The notes under the pieces were generated by a model. It was not told the DNA's origin. It did no database searches and was given only the letters and a program-made list of their open reading frames with translations. 64,000 bases of DNA, taken from assembly GCF_016587355.1 (NCBI RefSeq), contig NZ_BNJF01000002.1, forward strand, positions 558,001 through 622,000, given 5' to 3'. Below are positions 44,179 to 52,703 of the stretch, piece after piece. Numbering within the stretch: the first letter of the stretch is position 1; the number at the start of each line of letters is the position of its first letter. This DNA comes from Ktedonospora formicarum. GTDB taxonomy: Bacteria > Chloroflexota > Ktedonobacteria > Ktedonobacterales > Ktedonobacteraceae. Made by a program: the position numbers and the translations under genes.

Positions 44179-47169
44179 CTACAATAGTCCGAGCTCCCGC
44201 GCCTTTCCTACAGCCTGGATGCGCTTCTGCACATCTAACTTCTGACAGATGTGACGTACATGCGCTTTGACGGTGCTCAATGCAATGACGAGAGACTCGG
44301 CAATCTCCTGATTAGACATACCGAGCGCGACCAGGTGCAGGACCTCATATTCGCGCTCACTTAGCCCACTCACATCTTTCTTTTCGTCTTCATTTGGCTC
44401 AAAGGCTGCCAGCAATCGACTTACATAGTGGCGCGCTTCTCTCTTGTGACCATGTTGAGCAAGGAGCGCACGCATAGGCTCTCCTAAGTCGAGAAAGAGG
44501 CGCGTATACTCCTCTGTCCCGGTAAGCGCCTCACCTAACAGATTGAGAGCTCGCTCGCGTTCACCTAGTTCAGCGAAGGCGAGAGCTTGTATAGCGCGAG
44601 CTTGCACAACCAGCTTCTTACGTTTCTCCTCTAAAGCCACCTTGATCAACGGCGAAAGCAGGGCAACTACGGCGCGATACTTTCCCTCCGCAAGCCAGAC
44701 CTTCGCGAGAGTCAGACATTCCTGGTGCTGGCTTGATGTCAGCCTTTGTATCATACTACTGGCATTGATGCCAATCTTGCCAAGCGCGCGCTTCGCGCCA
44801 TCCAGATCCTGCTGGAGGAGCGATAAGTCTACCGCGATCTCAGCGAAAATCAATTGCGACCAGAGTACTTTGCCTATCGCTGAAATCCGCTCACCTTTCC
44901 AGAGTTCCCTCCACGCGCGTTCAAACTCTCCCCTTACAGCGAAGATGCGCGCCTGAATATAACAGCCTCCAAGCACGGCCTTAATCTCCCCACTCCGCTC
45001 GCCTAGTTCCACCCCCACCAGGGCATGGCGCAAAGAAGCCACAAGGTCGTTTTTCTCATACAACAGTTCGGCGAGACCGATATGTACTATGGCACTCACG
45101 GGTGCTCGCGAACCCGCACGGAGTTCAGCCGTTGAGAGAGCCTGCTGAAGAATGGCGTCGGCTTCGGCCAGCCGTCCCTGGTCAATACAGGTCGCTGCCA
45201 GATAGCGACCCGAGAACATAGCTGGGCGCAGACTACCCAGAGCTTGACTGATATGTAAGGACTCAGCAAACATGCGGTACGAGTCGTCAAGATCCCGCAT
45301 GGTGCCACTCAGGCCAAAGGCGATATCGGCGCGCAGGAGCGCGCGACTCGCGGGGAGAGTTTGCAGCGCCTGATGCGAGTATTCAATAACCGTTGGTACG
45401 TCATTATTGAAGGCCGCAATTCTGGCTCGGAGCGCGGCAATATCACCTCGGTATTCTTCTTCACCACGCTCCTCAATGGTCGTAACAAGCGCTTCGACAT
45501 CCTTCAGATCTCGCTGTCCGCTCATAAGCAAGGCCCAGGCATAGTGTGCTTCGAGATTGGGATGTTGACCATCGTCCATTCCTGGTAGCTGTTGCAGCCA
45601 GGTCAGCAAGCGCTTGTACTCACTCCGCTTCCATAACACATCTTCGCCTATTCGCTCGATCAGCAGAACCGCACGCTGAAGCTCGCGCGCGGACAGATAA
45701 TACTCAATGGCTTCCTCAACCATTCCTTGTTGCTCATACCAGGCGGCAGCTCGAATCCGCAGACGCTCTATCAACCCCGGCTGACTCTCTCGGACAAGCT
45801 TGGCTTGTAAGAATTCGCCAAAAAGCGCGTGATAACGATAGCACTGACCTTGATCGTCGAGAGGTACAACAAACAGGCCTGCGCGCTCGATGGAAGCAAG
45901 CTGCTCCCATGCCTTCTCTTCATGACTCTTCTGAATATCGATATCATCATCAGATAGAATGACTGAGCATAGTTCGGGCGTAAGTAACGGGAGTACAGAG
46001 GTATAAAGCAAAAAGCGCTGAATCTCGGCTGATTGGCACGCGAAGACCTCTTCCGCGAAATAGGCGAAGAGGTCTCGTTGCCCCCCCCTAAAACCCGCCA
46101 GAACCTCGGTAGGTTCGCGTCGCCCTCGTAAAGCCAGAGTAGCCAGGCGTAAGCCAGCTATCCAGCCCTCGGTACGTTCGTGCAGCAAGGCGCATTCATC
46201 TGTTGTGAGTGGGACTCCACCAATCTCACGAAAGAATTGTTCAAGCTCGTCCAGATTCAACTTGAGATCCTCTGTACGCAGTTCGACAAGTTCTCCATAC
46301 ATCCTGAATTTTCCCAGGGTCAATGGCGGCTCGCTCCGACTGGCAATGATCAGATGCATATCTGGTGGAAGGTTATCTAGAAGCAATTGCATCCCCTGGT
46401 GAATTTGGATATTAGAGATGAGATGATAGTCGTCCAGAATGAGGACTCCACGTTGCCGTGCATTCATCAGGGCAGCGACCATCGTTTCTAGCGTCATTTG
46501 CGGCAGAGAAGCGATTGGAGATGGAAGATCGCGCATACTCCCGGAGTGCTCTCGTTGCAGTGCACGCCAGATTGCGCTCCAGAAGCGAATTGGATCATTG
46601 TCACGTTCGTCAAGTGAGATCCAGGCAATATCCCTCCGCTTGCTATATCGTTGCCTGTATGCCTCATACCACATATCCAGCAGAGTTGTTTTACCAAAGC
46701 CAGCCGGGGCTGTGACCAGCGTTAGTTTGGCACGCAGGCTCGCGTTCAGGCGTTCGAGCAGGATAACCCGTTCAAGCAGGTCACCCTGATATGGCGAGAG
46801 GGCAGGTGGGGTAAACTTGACATTTAGCAGTGGCTGGGCTCTAACTCCGTCCGCTTCTTCTCTCTGATACGAGGCGAGATGACGGGTGACTTGATTCAAA
46901 CGCTCTGAGGTCATGTCTTCGCTCCGCCCAATATAGGTTTTATGGAGCTTACCACCACGGCTACGATATGCGATCCAGTACCAGCCTCCACGCTTCCGGC
47001 GCTCCTTGCGCGCTGTAAACGAGCCCGCCTCATCCTCGAAAAAGAAGCTCCCTGTTTCCTCATCAGCCAGCCAGGCATACCACTGCCGTGACCCCACTGT
47101 AACGGGCATACTCTTGTCTACTGGCAAGACGAGCTTATTCTGTTCAACGCGGGGTGTTGTTCGTGCCAT
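44179..47169 (-). CDS. Large ATP-binding LuxR/MalT-type regulator (LAL family)
   Basis: 996 residues. Order seen: an unusual N-terminal module (about 1-100, GSFTARKERRKRGGWYWIAY, RSRGGKLHKTYIGR), a STAND-type ATPase with Walker A TAPAGFGKTTLLD (about 153-165) and Walker B GVLILDDYHLI, a helical/TPR-like sensor region (about 470-920), and a C-terminal LuxR helix-turn-helix (LSEREYEVLHLVALGMSNQE then STVKAHVRHICQKL). Such proteins act as ATP-gated activators that oligomerise on ligand binding. The N-terminal module looks like a DNA- or RNA-contacting strand-rich domain found in integrase-like proteins and seems typical for this bacterial group. GAGGAG precedes ATG. Ligand and targets unknown. 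Confidence 0.92.
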   Translation of the reverse strand: MARTTPRVEQNKLVLPVDKSMPVTVGSRQWYAWLADEETGSFFFEDEAGSFTARKERRKRGGWYWIAYRSRGGKLHKTYIGRSEDMTSERLNQVTRHLASYQREEADGVRAQPLLNVKFTPPALSPYQGDLLERVILLERLNASLRAKLTLVTAPAGFGKTTLLDMWYEAYRQRYSKRRDIAWISLDERDNDPIRFWSAIWRALQREHSGSMRDLPSPIASLPQMTLETMVAALMNARQRGVLILDDYHLISNIQIHQGMQLLLDNLPPDMHLIIASRSEPPLTLGKFRMYGELVELRTEDLKLNLDELEQFFREIGGVPLTTDECALLHERTEGWIAGLRLATLALRGRREPTEVLAGFRGGQRDLFAYFAEEVFACQSAEIQRFLLYTSVLPLLTPELCSVILSDDDIDIQKSHEEKAWEQLASIERAGLFVVPLDDQGQCYRYHALFGEFLQAKLVRESQPGLIERLRIRAAAWYEQQGMVEEAIEYYLSARELQRAVLLIERIGEDVLWKRSEYKRLLTWLQQLPGMDDGQHPNLEAHYAWALLMSGQRDLKDVEALVTTIEERGEEEYRGDIAALRARIAAFNNDVPTVIEYSHQALQTLPASRALLRADIAFGLSGTMRDLDDSYRMFAESLHISQALGSLRPAMFSGRYLAATCIDQGRLAEADAILQQALSTAELRAGSRAPVSAIVHIGLAELLYEKNDLVASLRHALVGVELGERSGEIKAVLGGCYIQARIFAVRGEFERAWRELWKGERISAIGKVLWSQLIFAEIAVDLSLLQQDLDGAKRALGKIGINASSMIQRLTSSQHQECLTLAKVWLAEGKYRAVVALLSPLIKVALEEKRKKLVVQARAIQALAFAELGERERALNLLGEALTGTEEYTRLFLDLGEPMRALLAQHGHKREARHYVSRLLAAFEPNEDEKKDVSGLSEREYEVLHLVALGMSNQEIAESLVIALSTVKAHVRHICQKLDVQKRIQAVGKARELGLL

Positions 47170-47207
47170 AGCTCCTCTTATATCAAAACACTAACGCTGA
47201 CAACCCT

Positions 47208-47257
47208 GGCCCCATATGTAGGCGCAGAGCTATAGCTTTGCGCCTACATATGGGGCC
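47208..47257. repeat. 50-bp palindrome containing two CCATATGTAGGC cores
   Basis: Perfect 19-bp arms, GGCCCCATATGTAGGCGCA and its complement, flank AGCTATAGCT, itself palindromic, so the whole 50 bp can fold as one hairpin. It lies 40 bases upstream of the LuxR-type gene. Its arms carry the core of the short repeat family (copy d). Confidence 0.85.
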
Positions 47258-47898
47258 ACCAGCATATACACTAGAATCATGCATGTCAATATAGGATGTT
47301 TCGGTCAGAAGAGAAGGGAGCATATCGCCTTCTCCCATCAATTGCCTGAGATGCAATGCTCCTGACTCAGAGATGACACTGGAGCACACAGCTCAAACTC
47401 TTGCGCGCCAGGCCACCAGGGAGGGAGGACAAAGCGCATAAGCTTTATAAGGAAAGTATCGCGTTTAGAGCGTACAAGTGGTACATCCTTGTCTGTCTCC
47501 CAAATTTTTGCCCCATACCTTCCACACCCAACCTTTGCCCCATACCTTCCGCGCTCTATAAATTCTTGAATCATCTGATTATGGACAATAAAAAGGCTTG
47601 TGCTTGAGTAGTGACTCATATTCATGCTCACTTTCGCAGACTAGTAGACCTTCGTTCTGAGCAGATTATAGAATCACAACTGACTCTCCCACATCCACCG
47701 AAAGCAGGAATCGCAGCATGCTCTTCAAAATCTTTAAGTACAGTTTTGCATGTAATTACATATAATTAATTGTAGCCCCTACCTGCTAATTTTTCCCAAA
47801 CTTACCCAACGCGCAAGGTTTATAAGCCCAGGATCAGAACACAGATATGGTTTCAACAAGCCTGACAATGGGAGAGATTCAAAAATTGCTTGCTACCC
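47258..47898. other. Low-coding intergenic region
   Basis: 640 bases with no convincing gene. A minus-strand frame at 47338-47631 (97 codons) contains a repeated GRYGAK motif, but that stems from a DNA tandem repeat (47507-47550) and it lacks a good ribosome site. The block 47740-47800 is AT-rich. Confidence 0.45.
47507..47550. repeat. Two-copy tandem repeat
   Basis: TTTGCCCCATACCTTCC occurs at 47507-47523 and again at 47534-47550, period 27 bases. Confidence 0.8.
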
Positions 47899-48540
47899 TT
47901 AGCTCTCAGCAATCATAAGCACTATCGGTAAGAGTTCGCCTGCAACGAGCCTCCGCTCAACTTTCACTTCACGAAAGCCAGCCTCTTGAACGGTTTGCTC
48001 TGTATACCGGTTCCAATGACAGTTGCCCAGAAAGAGCCTTGAAAGGGGTGTTAGCATATCTTGAATAAATGCCACACTGCGCTTATGAGAGCGCACATGC
48101 TCGACCATAAACAGGCGACCTCCTGGCTTGAGCACACGACGAATTTCTTGCATGCCACTTAGTGGATGGGCAACCGAACAGAAGACCAGGGTGCTCACGA
48201 CGCAATCAAAGGACGCATCGGCAAAGGGTAAGTGTTCAACACGCGTTCGGCTCAGGACAACTGGCACTGACGCAGCCTCTGCCCGCTCACGCGCATAACC
48301 TAGCATGGTATCATCCGGCTCTGTCGCCTCGACACACTCGACAAGCTGTGGATCATAGAAGGCAAAGTTCAGTCCATTACCCGCGCCGACCTCCAGCACT
48401 ACACCCTTCGCTTGAGCAACTATTTCTTTGCGAAGCGGCTCTATATACGTCTTCTCTGTCGCTCCCTGCGCCGTACGCTCATAATAGTTAGCGAAGAGGC
48501 GACGCCTAAAGGCTGGCCTTGGAATGTACTCCTGACTCAT
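47899..48540 (-). CDS. Class I SAM-dependent methyltransferase (type 11)
   Basis: 213 residues. Motif I GVVLEVGAGNGLNFAFY (residues about 46-62), the acidic ECVEATEPDD end of strand 2, motif II/III FDCVVSTLVFCSVAHP and the RRVLKPGGRLFMVEH strand are all in place. The N-terminal RLFANYYERTAQ and the C-terminal GNCHWNRYTEQTVQEAGFRE resemble METTL7-like and phospholipid N-methyltransferase-type enzymes. The substrate is not shown by context: the gene is alone on the minus strand with intergenic regions on both sides. Confidence 0.88.
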   Translation of the reverse strand: MSQEYIPRPAFRRRLFANYYERTAQGATEKTYIEPLRKEIVAQAKGVVLEVGAGNGLNFAFYDPQLVECVEATEPDDTMLGYARERAEAASVPVVLSRTRVEHLPFADASFDCVVSTLVFCSVAHPLSGMQEIRRVLKPGGRLFMVEHVRSHKRSVAFIQDMLTPLSRLFLGNCHWNRYTEQTVQEAGFREVKVERRLVAGELLPIVLMIAES

Positions 48541-48841
48541 AGCGTTCCTTCACTTTCAGCTATTGCTCATGCGATTTAGCAAGACATCTACCACGACCGT
48601 CAGAAGGCTTGAGCCCTGCATATGTAGGCATAGCACTTGAGTCTTGCCTTTTCCCCACCATTTTCTCACGCATCAATTCCTTCTGATTGCCGCTGTCAAT
48701 ATTGTCGCGACAGCGTTTTTCCGATACTCCCATCTTTAACGGATGGCGAAAGGTTATTAGCATGTCTCTCATTCGTCTTTACCGTTTTGTGGGGTCATGT
48801 TATGCTTACGTATATACGATAATGCCATACGGGGGACAGCT
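48541..48841. other. Divergent intergenic region
   Basis: 301 bases holding the short repeat copy c (48618-48650). The rest shows no clear promoter pair and no coding potential. Confidence 0.45.
48618..48650 (+). repeat. Short CCATATGTAGGC repeat, copy c
   Basis: GCATATGTAGGCATAGCACT followed by TGAGTCTTGCC. It matches copies a and b through the core and the CTTnAG...TGC tail. Confidence 0.6.
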
Positions 48842-49090
48842 ATGACCAGAAGAAAGAGTGAGCAACAGCCACAACTCTTCGCGACCTATAGTTATTCCTG
48901 GAAGAGTATACAACAACTTAAGATCAAGGATATCATAGTTGTTGGCGATGAGGAAGCCAGAGTCAACGTCATCAAGCAGGATGAGGAGGAGGTGAGTTGG
49001 CTAGTTACCTACGTGATATTGCAGAGCAATGAGCGAGGTGAGCAAATATATTTCGCTCATGACAATATCTATGCTCGCAAGGATGAGTAG
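48842..49090 (+). CDS. Small hypothetical protein
   Basis: 82 residues from ATG at 48842, which follows GGGGGACAG; the frame opens 45 bases earlier without a ribosome site. The N-terminus is basic (MTRRKSEQQPQLF) and the rest alternates beta-strand-like stretches (KDIIVVGDEEARVNVIKQDE, SWLVTYVILQSN). This could be a small barrel or a DNA/RNA-binding fold, but I recognise no family. Single gene; it has bacterial-looking codon usage and a good ribosome site, which is the basis for calling it real. Confidence 0.6.
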   Translation: MTRRKSEQQPQLFATYSYSWKSIQQLKIKDIIVVGDEEARVNVIKQDEEEVSWLVTYVILQSNERGEQIYFAHDNIYARKDE

Positions 49091-49404
49091 AATGCGAGAG
49101 CCTAACCCCTTGCCAGAAAAGCCTGAACTCTGATAAAATAGGCGCTGAAAGGTATTTGCCGATCCTTTTTATAGGGATAAAGGATACATTGATTATGGTA
49201 GATCGCATTTTCTACAGTTCATACTCTATTTTACCCCCACCAGTCATCGCCACCCACTAGGGCAGGCTGAACGACTATACCTTCTTCCATACGCGCCATT
49301 CCTATATGGTTGGGTCGTGTTATTCGTTCGTGTTCACATCCTGCCCTCACTCCATACACATTTTATCCCCTCACAATAAGTCTTAAGTCTTTAAAGGATG
49401 TGTT
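49091..49404. other. Intergenic region before the EamA gene
   Basis: 314 bases; I see nothing beyond AT-rich sequence and no promoter pair near consensus. Confidence 0.4.
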
Positions 49405-50295
49405 ATGCGTTCGCAAGGTTCATTTCAACGTGATTTCTGGTTTATCGTCGCCGCCTCCGTCGCATGGGGCACTGTCGGCGTCGCCAATCAGGCAATCTAT
49501 GCACATACAGCTACTAACGCGCTCTCGCTGGCATTCTTCCGTCTGGCGATAGCCGCACCACTCTTCCTGATAGCTTGTCTACGCCTGTTGGGCCGCCGCT
49601 TCCTCTCGATTAAGCTCCGCGACCTGGGAGTAATGGTCCTCATGGGGGCGATGCAAGCGCTCTATCAGGCCAGCTATAGCGCGGCTATCGCCTATTCCGG
49701 CGTGACAATCTCGACGCTGATCGCGCTGTGCGTGGCTCCAATCATTGTTGTGCTCTGCTCTACCTTCTTGATGCACGAGAGGCCTACGCGTTCGACGCTT
49801 CTAGCTCTGCTCTGCGCTTTCTTCGGTACGATCCTACTTGTCGTTTCACGCACCGATCCACAACAGGGAAACTTCTCACTGGTAGGAATTGGGCTCGCGC
49901 TACTTTCCGCTACCGGGTACGCGGCCTTTATTCTCTTTGGGCGGCTTTTCACTACCTCTTATCACTCTGTTCAGATCAACTTTGTGGCCTTCGGAACTGG
50001 CGCGCTCATTCTGCTCGCCTTCGCCTTGCCAGGAGGTCTGGTCGCGACCTACCCTACGGGCGACTGGCTACTTCTCTTCTACCTGGGAAGCATCCCAACA
50101 GCCCTGGCATATGGTCTCTTCCAGGCGGGGATGCGCTCGGTCTCAGCAACGGCGGCAAGCATTATAACGCTCTTCGAGCCTCTCACCGCCGCTCTACTGG
50201 CATGGCTACTCTTCCATGAACAGCTTGGACCCTTTGGGATTCTGGGCGGCTTGCTCCTGGTAGGCGCCCTGCTCCTACTCGCCTATAAGAAGTGA
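49405..50295 (+). CDS. EamA/DMT-family transporter
   Basis: 296 residues with ten predicted membrane helices in two EamA repeats of five. It starts WFIVAASVAWGTVGVANQAI, and the repeat signature recurs in GIGLALLSATGYAAFILFGR. Each half closes with the typical TISTLIALCVAPIIVVL and SIITLFEPLTAALLAWLLF. Members export amino acids, metabolites or drugs by exchange with protons. AAAGGA precedes ATG. It ends in a clean terminator. The substrate is unknown. Confidence 0.93.
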   Translation: MRSQGSFQRDFWFIVAASVAWGTVGVANQAIYAHTATNALSLAFFRLAIAAPLFLIACLRLLGRRFLSIKLRDLGVMVLMGAMQALYQASYSAAIAYSGVTISTLIALCVAPIIVVLCSTFLMHERPTRSTLLALLCAFFGTILLVVSRTDPQQGNFSLVGIGLALLSATGYAAFILFGRLFTTSYHSVQINFVAFGTGALILLAFALPGGLVATYPTGDWLLLFYLGSIPTALAYGLFQAGMRSVSATAASIITLFEPLTAALLAWLLFHEQLGPFGILGGLLLVGALLLLAYKK

Positions 50296-50311
50296 TTTGA
50301 GGACATAGATG

Positions 50312-50340
50312 TGGGTTGAAGTCAACGTGACTTCAACCCA
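50312..50340 (+). terminator. Terminator after the EamA gene
   Basis: TGGGTTGAAGTCA and TGACTTCAACCCA, a perfect 13-bp stem with a 3-base loop, followed by TACTTCTCTT. Confidence 0.85.
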
Positions 50341-50432
50341 TACTTCTCTTCTATAGAGAGCTGACTTAGATGAGTGTATGCAGTATGATAAGAAGACGAG
50401 GAAACGTTGATTGTTAGAGGGAACACCAGGCT

Positions 50433-51608
50433 ATGAAAGTGCTTATTATCGGCGCTGGCATTGGGGGCCTATGTACAGCCCTGGCCTTGCGCCGCGCTGG
50501 TATTGAGGCGCAGGTCTTTGAGCGAGCCGAGGGCGCACAAGAGGCAGGGACTGGCCTGACACTCTGGACAAATGCTCTACGCGCGCTAGAACAATTGGGA
50601 TTAACAGAAGCATTGCGGGAGTTCGCAATGCCATATACACGCGCTGCTTTCCAAACGCCGCATGGTGCTGTTCTGACCGAAACCTCAACGCTCTCGCTAA
50701 CACAAGCGCCCTGCGTCTCACCGGTCGCTATCCACCGGGCAGATTTACACCATCTTCTTCTAAACGCATTGGGAAGAGATGCTGTCCAATTTGGCACGCG
50801 CTGCGTCACATATCAGCAAAATCAGCGTGGAGTGCATTTACAGCTTGAGAATGGGGAAAGCGCCTATGGTGAGGCTTTAATAGGCGCTGATGGCATTCAC
50901 TCTATGCTTCGGACCAGCCTCTTCGCAGGGAGTGAACCGCGTTTTGCTGGATATACAGCCTGGCGCGGAATCGCGCGCTTTAGGCATCCACACGCTGCTA
51001 TCGAGACATGGGGACGCGGCATACGTTTTGGCTCAGTGGTCCTCTCTCAGGATCATACCTACTGGTTCGCGACCCGCAATGAATCACCTGGACACGATGC
51101 GGACGCGGTAACACGCAAGCAAGGGCTTCTTACGCTCTTTCATCAATGGCATCAACAAATCCCGGAAATCATAGAAGCCACTGAGGCTCAATCTATCCTT
51201 CACAAAGACATTTATGAACTCAAGCCGCTACCGCACTGGAGTGTAGGACGCATCACGCTGCTTGGGGATGCCGCGCACGCCATGACGCCCAATCTTGGAC
51301 AGGGAGCGTGCCAGGCTATTGAGGACGCCGTGGTGCTCGCCGAATGTATAGCCCAATATCCACAGCCTGAAGACGCATTCCAGGCATACGAACGCCGCCG
51401 CCTGGCACGTGCCAATAGAATCCTACGTCAATCGCGTCTCCTGGGGCAGATCGGTCAATGGGAGAATTCATTTTTGTGTGGGTTGCGCGATCTGGCTCTG
51501 CGAGCCACACCACCTATCCTCTTACGCAAACAACTCGAGCCTATTGTTGGCTATAAGATCCCCTCGGCAATACCAGTGGGCAGCGTACGCTCAGGCCGTC
51601 AGCTTTAA
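50433..51608 (+). CDS. FAD-dependent aromatic-type monooxygenase
   Basis: 391 residues, flavoprotein hydroxylase group A (UbiH/salicylate hydroxylase/zeaxanthin epoxidase relatives). The FAD dinucleotide motif is VLIIGAGIGGLCTALALRRA (residues 3-22) with acid E at the end of strand 2 (AQVFERAEGAQ). GADGIHSMLR is the DG motif (about residue 150). The second FAD motif is ITLLGDAAHAMTPNLGQGAC (about 272-291). It uses NAD(P)H and O2 to hydroxylate a ring or epoxidise an alkene. AGAGGGAAC lies before ATG. Its 3' end overlaps the converging 51591 gene by 18 bases. The substrate is not evident. Confidence 0.92.
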   Translation: MKVLIIGAGIGGLCTALALRRAGIEAQVFERAEGAQEAGTGLTLWTNALRALEQLGLTEALREFAMPYTRAAFQTPHGAVLTETSTLSLTQAPCVSPVAIHRADLHHLLLNALGRDAVQFGTRCVTYQQNQRGVHLQLENGESAYGEALIGADGIHSMLRTSLFAGSEPRFAGYTAWRGIARFRHPHAAIETWGRGIRFGSVVLSQDHTYWFATRNESPGHDADAVTRKQGLLTLFHQWHQQIPEIIEATEAQSILHKDIYELKPLPHWSVGRITLLGDAAHAMTPNLGQGACQAIEDAVVLAECIAQYPQPEDAFQAYERRRLARANRILRQSRLLGQIGQWENSFLCGLRDLALRATPPILLRKQLEPIVGYKIPSAIPVGSVRSGRQL

Positions 51609-52049
51609 GCGAAGCGCGGCTGCCGCCTCGCGTTTGCTCACATAGACTTTATTGCCGCAGTAGATATTGCGACGCTTAAAAGCTTCTGGCGTCTCGCGCT
51701 CATAGCGCTCACGCACACGGGGATTACGCTCGGCGGCGGGAGAGAAGAACCAAGCCACCGATAATGGCGTGAAGGCCGCATCATGTACCCAGGCGGGACA
51801 GGGCAGATCATAACGAACGCAGAGGTACTCAACCGAAGCCGCACAGAAGACGGCCCATCGCTGAAGTTCTGGCGTGACATTCGCGGGGATCTCTATGCAG
51901 TCCTGCACCAACTCCTCACGCCGCTTGGCAAAATTATCAAAGAAATCATTCATGAAATTGCCAAGTGGAACCCACGGGGTCGCGTCCGTATGCTCGCAAA
52001 TCTCCCGGTATGTAAGGGCCATAGTTTGAAGCTGTATGTCTGTTAGCAT
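51591..52049 (-). CDS. Conserved-looking protein of unknown function, paired with a nucleotidyltransferase
   Basis: 152 residues, mainly helical, no signal or membrane helix. Notable features are tryptophan/aromatic-rich phrases (DATPWVPLGNFMNDFFDNF, LCVRYDLPCPAWVHDAAF) and a basic C-terminus (RRNIYCGNKVYVSKREAAAA). I do not recognise a named family. It is the second gene of a minus-strand pair: the nucleotidyltransferase-like gene lies 76 bases upstream. The combination of a minimal nucleotidyltransferase and a small helical partner recalls MNT/HEPN-type or AbiEii-type toxin-antitoxin modules, but the HEPN motif RxxxxxH is not seen here, so that is speculation. Confidence 0.65.
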   Translation of the reverse strand: MLTDIQLQTMALTYREICEHTDATPWVPLGNFMNDFFDNFAKRREELVQDCIEIPANVTPELQRWAVFCAASVEYLCVRYDLPCPAWVHDAAFTPLSVAWFFSPAAERNPRVRERYERETPEAFKRRNIYCGNKVYVSKREAAAALRLKLTA

Positions 52050-52125
52050 GGCACTGCACCCCTCATTATGTCAACCTTCTCTATCCTTATGCGCATTATA
52101 CCATGAAACCGAAAGATACAGGAAG

Positions 52126-52680
52126 CTAATAGAAGAGTTCGTCCAGGGTATTTTCGAGGAGATATTCCTCCTGCCAATGTTTGGCAATGAAGGTATCTAC
52201 CAGAGCCTGCACCTCCTCGCGTGTCTGTACGCCAAGATGAGTGCAGAGTGCTTCGACATCGCCCCTATCCTTCTCACGAAAGGAAATGAGCTTGAGAGCC
52301 AGGATACAGGCTTTTGATGGGAGGTACACTTCCAGGCGGTTAAAGGTCTTCCAATGACGAGCCTGAGGATCAGGAGCAAAACCGCGCACAAAGAGAGCCG
52401 CGTCATCATTGAGCCAATGCTGCTTAATCTTCAGACGGCGTGCGACTGCTCGCACCGCCGTCTTAAAGAGACGCGATTCTTTCGTCGCGGTATCCAGGCT
52501 CGTCGTATCGGGCATATCCATGAGCACCACATCGATATCCTGGGTAGACTCGCGGTTGCCCACCATAACCAGCATATAGACGCCACCTACGATCATCACG
52601 CGTACAGGCTTCTCAAAGCCTCGCCGCTCAAGCTCATCACCTAGTTCCTGTAGGTAGAGCTCAACCTCCTGTCTCTCCAT
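52126..52680 (-). CDS. Nucleotidyltransferase-fold protein (DUF6036-like)
   Basis: 184 residues. The N-terminal part has the minimal nucleotidyltransferase signature: RVMIVGGVYMLVMVGNREST then QDIDVVLMD, the GG...DxD arrangement of the Pol beta superfamily (residues about 26-55). The middle (SKACILALKLISFREKDRGD) matches the DUF6036/AbiEii-like helical region. Such proteins act as antitoxins or toxins that transfer nucleotides to RNA or proteins, or as uncharacterised enzymes. ATG at 52680. It is followed by the 51591 gene and preceded by murJ on the same strand at 24 bases, so it may be co-transcribed from the murJ promoter. Confidence 0.75.
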   Translation of the reverse strand: MERQEVELYLQELGDELERRGFEKPVRVMIVGGVYMLVMVGNRESTQDIDVVLMDMPDTTSLDTATKESRLFKTAVRAVARRLKIKQHWLNDDAALFVRGFAPDPQARHWKTFNRLEVYLPSKACILALKLISFREKDRGDVEALCTHLGVQTREEVQALVDTFIAKHWQEEYLLENTLDELFY

Positions 52681-52703
52681 AGCGCGTCCATGCCCTCCTC
52701 ACC

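Noticed and set aside
47338..47631. 97-codon minus-strand frame with repeated GRYGAK
   Set aside because: The repeated residues come from a 27-base tandem DNA repeat, the ribosome site is poor and no family is recognisable.
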